From: Pseudeuparius sepicola
Taxonomy: Eukaryota; Arthropoda; Insecta; Coleoptera; Anthribidae
Assembly: GCA_963920635.1 (NCBI GenBank)
Contig: OY987301.1
Coordinates: forward strand, 43,065,820-43,129,819
DNA length: 64,000 nucleotides
Reading direction: 5' to 3'
Part shown: positions 53,703 through 63,110 of the stretch, in pieces
Position numbering within the stretch: the stretch's first letter is position 1
How the letters are laid out: every line of letters begins with the position of its first letter
The notes under the pieces: generated by a model
Databases searched by the model: none
What the model saw: the letters and a program-made list of their open reading frames with translations, nothing else
What the model was told of the DNA's origin: nothing
Translations under genes and position numbers: made by a program

Positions 53703-54180
53703 TACAGGCACCGGCAGAAAGTTGGACACAAAAATTTAATATTTTTAAACTCTGATTTCGATTAATTTAAATTTCTAGCTGCTAATCGAAGTTTAGTAAC
53801 AAATTCATGTGTTATCCGATGACAACTTGCGCTTGCGGTATTTTGTTCTTTTGTAATACACAGGGTGGTCGAAAAAAATTCAAAAAAGATAACTTTCTTT
53901 TTTTTTGACTAGGTGGCTGTGACTTTAAATCTGACATCCACCTTTGATTCCAAACAACTTAAGTAACTTTTTACCGTATTTTAAAAAATAAGGATGCTTT
54001 ACTCTTGAGTTATTTTGACATTTTTTAATCTACCTCGTATCCAAAAAGAGATATTTAAATTTTGATATGTGCGTTTTGAGTTTGAAATGATGCACCAACT
54101 TTTATCAAGAATAAAATTTTCTGAGAAATTAATAATAAAAAAGTTTTCCATTTGTGTCCAACTTTCTGCCGGTCACTGTA
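53703..54180. mobile_element. Tc1/mariner-like MITE in the LINE 3' region
   Basis: TACAGGCACCGGCAGAAAGT at the left and ACTTTCTGCCGGTCACTGTA at the right pair for about 30 bp (adding TGGACACA/TGTGTCCA), each next to a further TA. The ~420-bp interior has no gene. It lies just after the LINE stop codon. Confidence 0.9.
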
Positions 54181-54478
54181 TAATGTTATCTTATATTGTA
54201 TATTATATTGCTTGTCTTTGAGTCTAAAACGTTTCGGCCTGTGTTGTTCCTAAATACCGAATTTGACTTTTCCCGGTTGTGACCAGATATTAGACCAATG
54301 TCTATGTATACCCGATATGTCTATTCCCTAAATTTTGTCCTCCCAAATAAGCGACTTAGGTTGCTTCAGGGATTTCTTAATGTTTATTTTGAATACATGC
54401 TTGTATATTTATATTTGATTATTGTTGATCTTTTTTAGAGTATGTTAATAAACATTATTATTATTATTATTCCAATAA
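54181..54478 (+). repeat. LINE 3' untranslated region with (ATT)n tail
   Basis: The sequence following the MITE ends GTTAATAAACATTATTATTA and continues as (ATT)n to about 54470. An AATAAA-like signal just before a trinucleotide tail is usual for jockey/CR1-type LINEs. This gives the fragment an overall extent of about 51998-54475. Confidence 0.65.
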
Positions 54479-55660
54479 ATAGTAAAATAAGTTGAAATAT
54501 TTCGTAAACCAAATCTTAAAGAAAAATTTTGCAAGAGTCAAAAAAATTACGTATAAAATAAACTACATTTTTTGGAACCCCTTTTTGAATATGGTGCCCT
54601 TCCCGGTCAGCTACATATGAATAGTTTCTCGCTTGCAGTTCGCAAAATTAGCTAGACCGAGGAAGAAAACGAACGAGTCGAACGAGTAAAGGCGATAAAG
54701 TATAATTATATAAACAGAAAAGTAAATAGAATTGGTATGATACTGCCCAATAGAGATACATATTCACAAAAAAATAATTTATGTTTAAACGTTATAAAAA
54801 AGCCTCCAAATTAAATCTGTAAAATAGAAAAATAAAACAAAAATAAATTCGACTAGAAATTTCCAAAAACAGCACCGGAGTGCTGTTGAGACGGCCACCG
54901 CCCGCCAACGCCCGGCGTGGTTTGATTTGCTCACCGCTCTTTGCCTTTTAAAATAGGGTGTCGTTAAAAAGTTATCTTGAAATATACAGGGTGATTCAGT
55001 CATGATGTAAAAAATTTGAACCACAGGTGGAAAAAAATTGATTTAAGAATCCGAAATTTTAAAAAATCAAGTCGACCAAAAAATATGAAGAAATATTTTC
55101 AGTAGTGTATTAAACCCCTAAATAAAGACGCTCCTGGTCAGTTGGTAAGCGCGCGTGTCGAGGCAGGAGACCCCAGGCGCGCAGTTGCCAGTTGCACAAC
55201 ATTTTCGAAATGCACGAGGAAATGTATTATTTATTTTTTACGTTTGCACATAAATAAATAAATAAATCTCAAAAAATGTGGAAATATTTATTTAGAAAGT
55301 AAAAGCGAAATAATTTTCTGTGGAGTTTTAAATTATTTTACTTACAACTACCTATCCAATTTGCAAGCACGCACCAAACACGCACTATTACTGTTTAGAT
55401 TGGAGGATCTGTTTGAAAATGTTACCATTAAAATTTAAATTATTATGTTCGTGAGCGATCCATGATTCCACGAATACCGGCAAATAATCCGGGATTATTT
55501 GTGGATTATCCACACAGCATAATGTACAATTCTCCCACACCACACACTTGAAGTTTTATTTTTAGTTTTTTGGTGTAGGTAAATTTTGTACAAAGTATGC
55601 TGAACTATGGCCAATTCGATGGCACTAGCCATTTCATAAAAAATCTAATATGGTTTTTTA
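54479..55660. other. Unassigned DNA with a solitary element end and a tRNA-like scrap
   Basis: TATACAGGGTGATTCAGTCA at about 54985 looks like one end of a Tc1/mariner-like MITE; no partner was found. About 55129-55200 has GGTCAGTTGGTAAGCGCGCG, which fits a pol III A box, but the expected GGTTCGANNCC B box is not recognisable. It may be a decayed tRNA-derived SINE head. (AAAT)n occurs at 55250-55265. No gene. Confidence 0.4.
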
Positions 55661-56426
55661 GGCCAGGCGACAGGTAGTTCAATAAGGAAATAACTAGTGG
55701 AAAGCTGAAAATCGCTTTAATCGCTTTATTTGGACCCAGATATTACTCTCCCAAGTTTTCCCCCTCGAGCGAAGTCGGCGTTGGCTCTTCTGGCCCTAAG
55801 AAGTTACCATTTTTCGTTTTTTTGCAAATATCTCCCAAACCATCAACTTTATTAACAAAATACCTACTATAAAGAATAATCTGGAATGAATTTGCTACAA
55901 AAAAGTTCTTTGCCGTTTGTCTCTAAAGTGAACTGTTACGATGCTACGAAAATTCAAAGTGGAGTTCTTTTTGATTCTTGCGGAAAAGTTATGGAAATCA
56001 TATGCCATATCAAAGTTTCTACATGTTATAAATATTTGTCAGCATTCCAGGTGCACAAGCTGTTAACTTGTTACAAGTATAACAGCTGTGGCAAAGTACC
56101 TAATACGATTAGTATTATTAGTGAGTAGTATTGACATAAAATCACTCTTTTCCACACCATCTGACGGTAGAGTACATGGCGCGTTTTTTTGAATGGTGTC
56201 CCCAGGAGGCCTAATCCACTGTTCAAATGTCAAAGTTACATCGATTTAATCTCGCAAGCTTACCTCCCACCGAATCAGCGGCACGTGAGTACTCTTTAAT
56301 GCTGAAACTATTTTTTTATAGATTTGTTTTTTTTTGTATATGACTGTGTTTTTAGCAACTAAACTAACATACTTTTATTATATATTTTTTGTAAACACAA
56401 TAGTTTTTGAAATATTAGGTGTCCTT

Positions 56427-57527
56427 TTAAAAGGACATTGGCAAAATGGGCTGCTGTAGCTAGCACACCAATAGGAATATAACATATGTATACAGTAGGC
56501 AATTTATTGTTTATTGTTATTGTAATAATGTTACTATCATTAATATTGCTACTATTTATTGAGTATGATAATTATAAAAACAGTTTTTGGGATGTACTTG
56601 AAACATTTAAACTGAGCTTTTTTGTGGCATACCACACATCTTGTTTGATTTTCCTGCTATATTATTAGATGATCTAATCTATCAAAGCGGGATTCTTTAT
56701 GAAGATTAGCACTTGAATGAACAGGTCCTCTTTTGGTTGTTTTCTTGTGGGTTTCAAGAAGTGCTCGAGCTACTGATCGAATATCTGGAAACGTATGTTG
56801 CAGGAAGAACGGAGTCACAATTTGTTGCTATAGATATAGATACTACGTTATTGTCGTTCCATTTACAAATCAGTATTATGTCCGGAAAATTGCAGATGTT
56901 ACCAATTGACTACCAGCATCCGTATTTGATTCCCAGTACAAAGATCTTCTAGGGAATTGATGGTATCCACTTAGCAACAGGACTCCAATAAAACATTTCA
57001 TTTCATCAGTTGTCACATCTAGCTGTCTGTTTTTTTGGCTGGCATACAAATTTGTGTAGGTATTCCACAAAAAGTTGCCAGACATTATTATCAAAAAACA
57101 AGCCAAATATTTGTGAATCTGAGAGCAGATTTTCAGGGCCATATTCACGTGTGAAATCCGGAACTTTACTTGAAATATCTTCTTTAGGCCAATTTCCGTA
57201 TTTTCCGATGCTTCATATAAGTTGATAGTGGCACATTATCGTCACTATCATAATCGTCATTTTCCGAATTTGATTTAATTTCAGGGAAAATTAACTCGGC
57301 TTCGGCATTGAAGTGTCCAGATGGTAAATTGTCAATTTCTACGACATTTTCATCACCAGAATCTTCATCGGTGTCTGCTTCATTGGCGTTTACTGGTGGT
57401 AAAAGCACTAGAGAAGTCGGAAATTCATCTTCGTCAGTAATTCGTGCGTTTTCAAAGGTCGTTTGTAATATCTAAAAAATTTAAACAAGTTGTAAAATAG
57501 TAGTCGATTATCCCACTGTCCTTTTAA
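56427..57527 (-). mobile_element. Internally deleted piggyBac element with TTAA target duplication
   Basis: The left end TTAAAAGGACATTGGCAAAA (56427) and the reverse of the right end, TTAAAAGGACAGTGGGATAA (57527), match at 18 of the first 24 positions after TTAA. TTAA borders both sides, as piggyBac requires. The 1.1-kb length and the gene inside show that the catalytic middle is missing. A third terminus-like sequence is at 57867. Confidence 0.75.
56552..57471 (-). pseudogene. piggyBac transposase (PGBD3-like), deleted and frameshifted
   Basis: Minus strand from 57471. An acidic N-terminus (DEDEFPTSLVLLPPVN, then ADTDEDSGDENVVEID) opens after TTTAAATTTTTTAG, which could be a 3' splice site. 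After a stop at 57184 and a frame change come YASQKNRQLDVTTDEMKCFI and GVLLLSGYHQFPRRSLYWES, typical of the piggyBac core. At about 56876 the catalytic Asp-rich middle is missing and the sequence jumps to KWNDNNVVSISIATNCDSV. A stop lies near 56755. It ends with RFDRLDHLII and the Cys pair region RCVVCHKKAQFKC, with a stop at 56552-56554. The opposite-strand frames (56486-56952, 57010-57225) are shadows. Confidence 0.85.
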
Positions 57528-57914
57528 AAGAACACCGAACAATCTCCACAGTTTTCTAACCCACAATAATTTTATTAGCAGGATGACATTTACAGTCTTA
57601 TTTAGCAAGTTGTTAATAATCTGTTTTTAAAATACCATTACAAAAAAGCTACAGTAACAATTTTTAATACTTACGAATTATTAGCCATGTTCAAACAGCT
57701 TAAAGAATGTTGAATTAAATGCACAGAACTATACCTCAGTTATCTGACAGAACAATTACATAACCTGAAATAAATCTTAGAAGACTCCATTAGAGACTCT
57801 ATTGCAACGCCATCTTTCAAAGAATTCATTTACTATGTCAACAAGCCCAAATTTAGATGCGTCCTTTTAAAAGGACGGTGGCATAATCTGGGTTAAGAAC
57901 ATAATTAAGTCCCA
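57528..57914. other. Spacer with a third piggyBac-type terminus
   Basis: GTCCTTTTAAAAGGACGGTG at 57861, followed by GCATAATCTGGGTTA, is a right-facing copy of the same terminus found at 56421 and (reversed) at 57520. Nothing else was recognised. Confidence 0.55.
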
Positions 57915-58190
57915 ACATTGTATGAAAATGTTACAAATCCACTGGATTGGAGCTGGAAAAATTCTCACTGTGGTTTGGCTCCCATACCTACGACGAGGGA
58001 TCCGGCGCCACAAACGCTTTTAAACACAGTGTCCTGCAAATGTTAGAAAGGATGTAACGCAGCGTGTGGTTGCAGGAAAACGGGCCTCCGATTCTCCAGA
58101 ATCTGCATGAATTGTATGGGACGGTCATGTACAAATGCTGCTGAGGAAGATGATATGGATGGTTGTGACGGAGACATCGATGTTAAATGA
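57915..58190 (+). pseudogene. Cys-rich C-terminal tail of a repeat-associated arthropod protein
   Basis: A frame with one internal TAG (58044-58046) reads LDWSWKNSHCGLAPIPTTRD, PAPQTLLNTVSCKC, then KGCNAACGCRKTGLRFSRIC and MNCMGRSCTNAAEEDDMDG before TGA at 58188. The Cys spacing (CKC-x-KGC-x3-CGCRKxGLxxSxxCxxCxGxSCxN, one Cys replaced by Phe) matches the tail of uncharacterised multicopy insect proteins that usually end 'LLxxIxCxCKKGC...CGCRKxGLxC...'. After the stop the same frame continues open into the right arm (LENRLISTFEQWIRPPGD). Function unknown; the protein is broken. Confidence 0.65.
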
Positions 58191-58832
58191 GGCAGACGAT
58201 CAAGACTGCCAGGCTTCATCAAAACGCTTGAAAATCGACTAATTTCAACATTTGAACAGTGGATTAGGCCTCCTGGGGATACCATTTAAAAAAAAAAACG
58301 CGCCATTTACTCTACCGCCAGGTGGTGTGGAAAAGAGTGATTTTATGTCAATACTACTCACTAATAATACTAATCGGTGGTACTTTGCCAAAGCTGTTAT
58401 TCTTGTAACAAGTTAACAGCTTGTGCACCTGGAATGCTGACAAATATTTATAACATGTAGAAACATTGATATGGCATATGATTTCCATAACTTTTCCGCA
58501 AGAATAAAAAAGAACTCCAACTTGAATGGTCGTAGCATCGTAACAGTTCACACTAGAGACAAACGGCAAGGAACTTTTTTGTAGAAAATTCATTCCAGAT
58601 TATTTTTTATAATAGGTATTTTGTTGATAAAGTTGATGGTTTGGGAGATATTTGCCAAGAAACGAAAAATGGTAATTTCTTAGGGCCAGAAGGGCCAACG
58701 CCGACTTCGCTCGAGGGGGAAAACTTGGGAGAGTAATATCTGGGTCCAAATAAAGCGATTAAAGCAATTTCCAGCTTTCCACTAATTATTTCCTTATTGA
58801 GGCTTTTTTTCCGACCTGTCGCCTGGCCTATT

Positions 58833-59543
58833 TATGATTTTTGGGTTCCCTTTTTAATAACACTAGGCCATGGAATAGGACTATTTCAAAAAATTATAAC
58901 CCATAATGTAAGGCTCTTCGAGTAATATAGGTTATTTTTTTTTTTTGAAAATCGGCCCCATCTTCCGAAAAATACGGATATGTATAGATTCAAAGTGAAA
59001 CATACTCTATATACTTACCATTGGAATCAGAAAAATATGCAGATTTAAACAATCCGAAAATATACAGTGTGTACTATTTAAGAACAAAACATGACTTGAA
59101 ACCCTAACGAAAAATTGACACCAAGTAACGATTCGATAACGAAGTAAACTACAGGATTAGACAGCAGTTTTTGCAGGACATAATGTACTTTATTATTGTC
59201 ATGGCTGAATTATTAAATGCTAAGCAATACCAAAATGTATTATTGTCTTTGTGATATATCTGCAACGTGCTGCAACTATTCATTAATTGATTTTTTCCGT
59301 AGACCCAACAATATAATTGGAAAGACTTAAAGTCCCTGAAAAGGGGATATAGAAAGGAGAAATGGTCATTTAGAATCATTTTCCAAAAAATGGATTAAAT
59401 GGTTTAACACAGTTGCAGTCCTTTTTAATTTCGTAAAAATTCCACTTATTTAGAATAGAATATATAACTACAGGTTATTCCGGAAATAGGTTCAAAAATG
59501 AATCTGGGTAATCTTTGACAGATCTTATGGGGGTGTTTCATAT
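58833..59543. other. Unassigned DNA with solitary element-like ends
   Basis: ATATACAGTGTGTACTATTT (about 59062) and CTACAGGTTATTCCGG (about 59470) resemble single element ends. The 76-codon minus frame (59149-59379) has no known features. Confidence 0.4.
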
Positions 59544-59602
59544 AAAAAGTTTCGATCCAAGGCCTCATCCTTAAAAAGTTTCGCTCCAAAGGCCTCATCC
59601 TT
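59544..59602. repeat. 29/30-bp tandem pair
   Basis: AAAAAGTTTCGATCCAAGGC and AAAAAGTTTCGCTCCAAAGG start two adjacent copies ending CCTCATCCTT. Confidence 0.85.
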
Positions 59603-59999
59603 AAAAAGTTACAGGCTCTTTACACTTACTTAATAGACTGCAACCATTGAATAAAGGATAGGTATACAATTACAATTATTTTTCTTTATCGTTTTTCCTG
59701 GCATGTGTTAAGTACGGTCCTGTGCGGTCATATGTTAAAATGAGCTAGATAGAATGCTTATAATCCAAAAATATATAAGGTGTTCCATTTAAAAAAACAT
59801 AGAAAACATAGAACACAATGTATAAGGTCCAATAGCGTCACAGAAAACTGTGTATTAGTATCTAGAACTTTTGTAAAAACTTTTTTTTCTAACCTCAAAA
59901 ACTAACAATTTAAGGGGGTGTCAATTTATAGTGAGCCACCATGTACAACATAATACATAAATATCTAGTTAGTAGCAAACAATCAGACAATAAAATGTA
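59603..59999. other. Unassigned DNA
   Basis: AATATATAAGGTGTTCCATT at about 59768 is a possible solitary element end. No gene. Confidence 0.4.
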
Positions 60000-60332
60000 T
60001 CGGCAACGTCGCGGCCGCCGGAACGCGAGTGCCCCGCGGGGTCGGCACCGTCGCAATGATAAAGGCCTGCCAGCTGGCGACGCGAAACGTCACTACGTCA
60101 TCACAGGGAGGTCGGGAGGTTGCTTTTTGAAGTTGTTTACGTTTACTTGTTTGGCGATTTTCCTGTTTTAAAGAACATTTGTTGTCTGTTGGACTGTGTT
60201 TTTTAGTAATATAGGACGTGGAGTTTTATTAATAAGGAGGTAAAACAGCAGTGGTTCAGAATAAAGTGATTGAAGTTCAATTTTAGTTTATAGGTTTTAG
60301 GTTGTGTCTATAGTTTCGGACCAATTTAAATC
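60000..60332 (+). promoter_or_regulatory. CpG-rich block upstream of a THAP start, possible promoter
   Basis: 60000-60125 is rich in CpG (CGGCAACGTCGCGGCCGCCGG, ACGCGAAACGTCACTACGTC) against AT-rich surroundings, and is followed by about 200 bp of AT-rich, stop-filled sequence leading to an ATG at 60333 in AAATCATGCCG. This is how an insect promoter and 5' leader can look, but it may equally belong to a mobile element. The 76-codon frame at 59941-60171 is not supported. Confidence 0.35.
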
Positions 60333-60510
60333 ATGCCGTGGACTTGTTCCGTTCCCAACTGCAAGGGAAACTACGAAGGCGGTCCTAAAGTGTCCGCTTT
60401 TTCCTCCATAAAGACCCCATTTTAAGTGAAAAGTGGGTTAAGGCCTCAAAAGAGATTTTGTTCCTACACAGTTTTCCAGGATTTTGGTTTGCGGACTGTT
60501 GGAGAGTGTT
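60333..60510 (+). pseudogene. THAP zinc-finger domain start, frameshifted
   Basis: From the ATG the frame reads MPWTCSVPNCKGNYEGGPKV and SAFSS. A shift then gives HKDPILSEKWVKASK, and another gives RDFVPTQFSRI. Together these follow the C2CH THAP pattern: CxxxxC near the start, the Phe/Pro and W(V)xA positions, and a late 'DFxPT..SR' block. The expected final C-x2-H is not readable (LVCGLLES). THAP domains bind DNA and occur in host regulators and in P-element- or Kolobok-type transposases. With two frame breaks this is a pseudogene, unless the breaks are assembly errors or an intron. Confidence 0.7.
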
Positions 60511-60819
60511 ATACCTAACAATTTTACGTGATTAAACGTAACCACCTTGAAATCAGTAAGTTCTATGGTTTTATTTATTCGAATTAAGTTGTATCTAGGC
60601 AGGCAAAAAATAAGAAATAATTGGCATTTACGAAAATTTTACCGGTAGGTATCTAAATGCACCAAAACCCCTTGAAAATGTGACTTTAACTCTCGTAGAT
60701 TATTATCCGTGTTGTAAAACCATGAGCTATATATGTAAACAAACATTTTAAAGTGTTTTTTTACCAAATTTACCAATTTGACACCTTGAAATTTGAATTT
60801 GGCGCCTTAGGCTCACCTC
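60511..60819. other. Unassigned DNA
   Basis: AT-rich; no continuation of the THAP protein was recognised. Confidence 0.4.
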
Positions 60820-61200
60820 CCTTGGATGACTCATCGCTTTCAGCTGGCGGGCCTTGTTATTGCGACGGTGCCGGCGGGGTGCGCAGAATCGGTGCGATTG
60901 ACAAAGGAAAAAGGAAGAAACACGGCCATTACGAGCGACACGAGTGGTACGAAAGTACGAAAGTGACGTGGAGAACGCGCCGGGAGTTTTACCGAGATTC
61001 GGTGGACGCGAAGCAGCTGCTGGGAGTTGCTGCCGTCTTCGGTGGACGCCGGAGAAGGCCTCGAACATTGTCGTGAAGGTGCTGCCGCGCCGTGTGCCGT
61101 CTCGGGAGTCGGGCGTCGCGGACGCGAGTTCCGGGCGCAATCCCGTTTAGCCCTGGCCGCTACGTTGTTTCGTCCCACGGAAGTGGTGACTCGTTATCAG
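60820..61200. other. CpG-rich block, no recognised gene
   Basis: Dense CpG from about 60840 to 61160. It is open in several frames on both strands (60753-61076 plus, 61140-60748 minus, 61178-60840 minus), as expected for GC-rich DNA lacking A/T-rich stop codons. The translations are Arg/Ala/Pro-rich without a domain. It could be a promoter or first exon of an unseen gene, or a GC-rich mobile element. Confidence 0.4.
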
Positions 61201-61899
61201 AATAAGGACTACATAAATGTTGTCATAACCTGTTGATCGCCAACGAAAGACATAGTATGTTAGGTTAGATATGGATAGAAGGCTAAAGGTGAATTATTTT
61301 TGTTACATTTAAACTTTTATGGTTATGTTGGTAAATTGATAATTTTGGCTTATTACTATTGTTATTCCGGGTATGCATGAATAGGTTCCCCTTAAAGTTA
61401 TTGCAATTGCTATTCCTATTACTATTATTATTCTTATTGCTATTCTTATAGAATGCTGTATGAACCCACCCTAGGTTAATAAAGGGTAGGTAGGTTTGCT
61501 AGGTATCTGCAGGACGAGCTGCAGGATCAGGGTCACGCTATACTATCAAGTCACCCGATGCGAAATTCCCATCATTCACAAGCCGGCCTGAAGCCTGGGA
61601 CCGGACTAAACAGGTAGGTAATACCTAATACCTAGTTTATGAGAGTGAAAATTATTATAAAATTGATTATTTTTTTTAATGAAAAACGCCATTTACAAAA
61701 CCCCAGTCGAAGACTATATAATATACCTAGTAATGTATAAAATAGCTGTTTGTAGGTATACTTTTAGACTAAATATTTATCCAAAAACTAAAAAAAAGTA
61801 TATTTAATAGAGCTTCAGTAATTTTTATCACAGAGAATTCAACGCCTGCCAATATGATCCAATGAATGATAATGATTTTTGAAATATTAACCAATCAGG
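61201..61899. other. Unassigned DNA
   Basis: A moderately GC-rich patch (61500-61615, CTGCAGGACGAGCTGCAGG) has no known identity. ATT-type low complexity lies at about 61355-61445. Confidence 0.4.
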
Positions 61900-62165
61900 T
61901 GATTATTTCAGCGATAATACCACTAGTGGTATTTTCGTATGTAATATCACTAGTGCCGGAAATTTTATCGCTAATTTTTTCGAAAGCGCTATTTTGCCTA
62001 GAAAGATCACGAGTATAAATATAAATTGGGCTTTTATTTTCTGATAAAAGCCCAATTTGTACGAGTGGTTTTGCTAATGGGCAAAATAGGGCTTGAGAAT
62101 AAAATTATCTAGAAAAATTTCCGGCACGAGTGGTATTTGTCGAGATTATTTCACGAATACAATTT
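61900..62165. repeat. Palindrome with GGGCTTTTAT core
   Basis: AAATTGGGCTTTTAT pairs with ATAAAAGCCCAATTT around 62042. Outward, AAGCGCTATTTTGCC and CACGAGTATAAA pair loosely with GGGCAAAATAGGGC and GTACGAGTGG, and CACTAGTGCCGGAAATTTT with AAATTTCCGGCACGAGTG. About 260 bp, non-coding. Confidence 0.75.
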
Positions 62166-62550
62166 AATAATTTCTGTATTAATTTGTTTACATTTCCAAA
62201 ACGACTCATTTTGAACGAGTTTATTGACAGCTTCGACTGTAGCGTTCGAGTAAACAAACATGACGCTTGGGTACCCAAGGCAAATGCGATTATACCTACA
62301 CCCTGTCGGCGTTGGTTTATTTTTTGAATGTGTCACAAATTTAAACGGAGGCGGAGGTCTAAATAGGTAACAAGAATTTAGCAATGTAAAAGTTATATAA
62401 ATTCATTGATATAATGCTTAATAATACCCTCGATAATACCCCAACATAATTTATAAGCTGCATAATTTAGAACAGTGTGAAACACGCAAACTTTAAGAAG
62501 TAGGTATGTACGTGTTTGTATCCAACAGATTCGCGGTTGCTAAGCAACGA
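62166..62550. other. Unassigned DNA
   Basis: Overlapping short frames on both strands (62130-62327, 62151-62384) have no known features. Confidence 0.4.
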
Positions 62551-62605
62551 AGTGATAATTTGCACAAGTGCAATTACCGGTAATTGCATTAGTGCAAATT
62601 ATCGC
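62551..62605. repeat. Short perfect-type hairpin ATTACCGGTAAT
   Basis: GATAATTTGCAC and GTGCAAATTATC flank AAGTGCAATTACCGGTAATT and GCATTA, making a 55-bp palindrome. Confidence 0.85.
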
Positions 62606-62928
62606 TAGCAGAGGCATATCATTGGTTGGATTTTTATGGAAGGAGCTACCTTATTGGATGCAAGCAGTATGAGGGAAATAATCGCTGAAATCCTCTTAGT
62701 TTTACGTCCTAGTTATGCTAAACCAATATTGTATTGTGGCAGCTAAAACTCTTAACCCGATAACTTCTTCACATTACCAAATTTAATATAGGACTAGAAG
62801 ATATGTTTTCAGTTAAGACATTGATCTTTAAATATCTATTAGCACAAAGAAACATATTCGGAACCAAAAGTTCAACCTAAATGTCAGCTGTCAAATGAAC
62901 TAGGTAACTATTTCTTTTTAAATACAAC
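62606..62928. other. Unassigned DNA
   Basis: ATGTCAGCTGTCAAATGAAC at 62881 recurs as ATGACAGCTGTCAAATGGAC at 63135, flanking the next hairpin. Nothing else was recognised. Confidence 0.45.
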
Positions 62929-63110
62929 TCGTGGTATGCCTAATAATAGATAATACCTTTCCTTAATTTACCACTCATTATAATCCCAATGCTAATAAAA
63001 TACCACTCCTGCTGCGCAGTCGTGGTATTTTCAGCTTTGGGATTATAATTCGTAAAATTAACGAAAGGTATTATCGATAATAGGCACACCACTTGTTATA
63101 TTACCCCTGA
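62929..63110. repeat. Small palindromic element, GCTGCGCAG core
   Basis: CTCGTGGTATGCC, TAATAATAGATAATACCTTT and TATAATCCCAA at the left pair with TTGGGATTATA, GAAAGGTATTATCGATAAT and GGCACACCACTTG at the right. The centre is AATACCACTCCTGCTGCGC / GCAGTCGTGGTATT. About 180 bp, a full hairpin. Confidence 0.85.

Larger units (their letters stand above)
55661..58832. mobile_element. 3.2-kb composite with ~600-bp inverted arms (TAGGCCAGGCGACAGG ends)
   Basis: The left arm (55661-56250) starts GGCCAGGCGACAGGT and the right arm (58240-58832) ends ACCTGTCGCCTGGCC. Pairing is near-continuous over CCCCCTCGAGCGAAGTCGGC, TGTGCACCTGGAATGCTGAC and TCCCCAGGAGGCCTAATCCA. A 14-bp difference lies near each tip. 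No clear target duplication was found. The 80-codon frames in both arms (55886-56128 plus, 58354-58593 minus) are the same sequence in mirror image, and their coding status is doubtful. Between the arms sit a piggyBac relic and a Cys-rich coding tail that runs into the right arm. Confidence 0.88.

Noticed and set aside
55886..56128. 80-codon frame present in both arms (also 58354-58593 minus) as a conserved small protein
   Set aside because: Conservation follows from arm duplication, and the opposite reading is open too in part; no domain or signal recognised.
60748..61178. Several long overlapping frames on both strands
   Set aside because: GC-rich DNA gives open frames in all readings; translations are Arg/Ala/Pro-rich with no domain.
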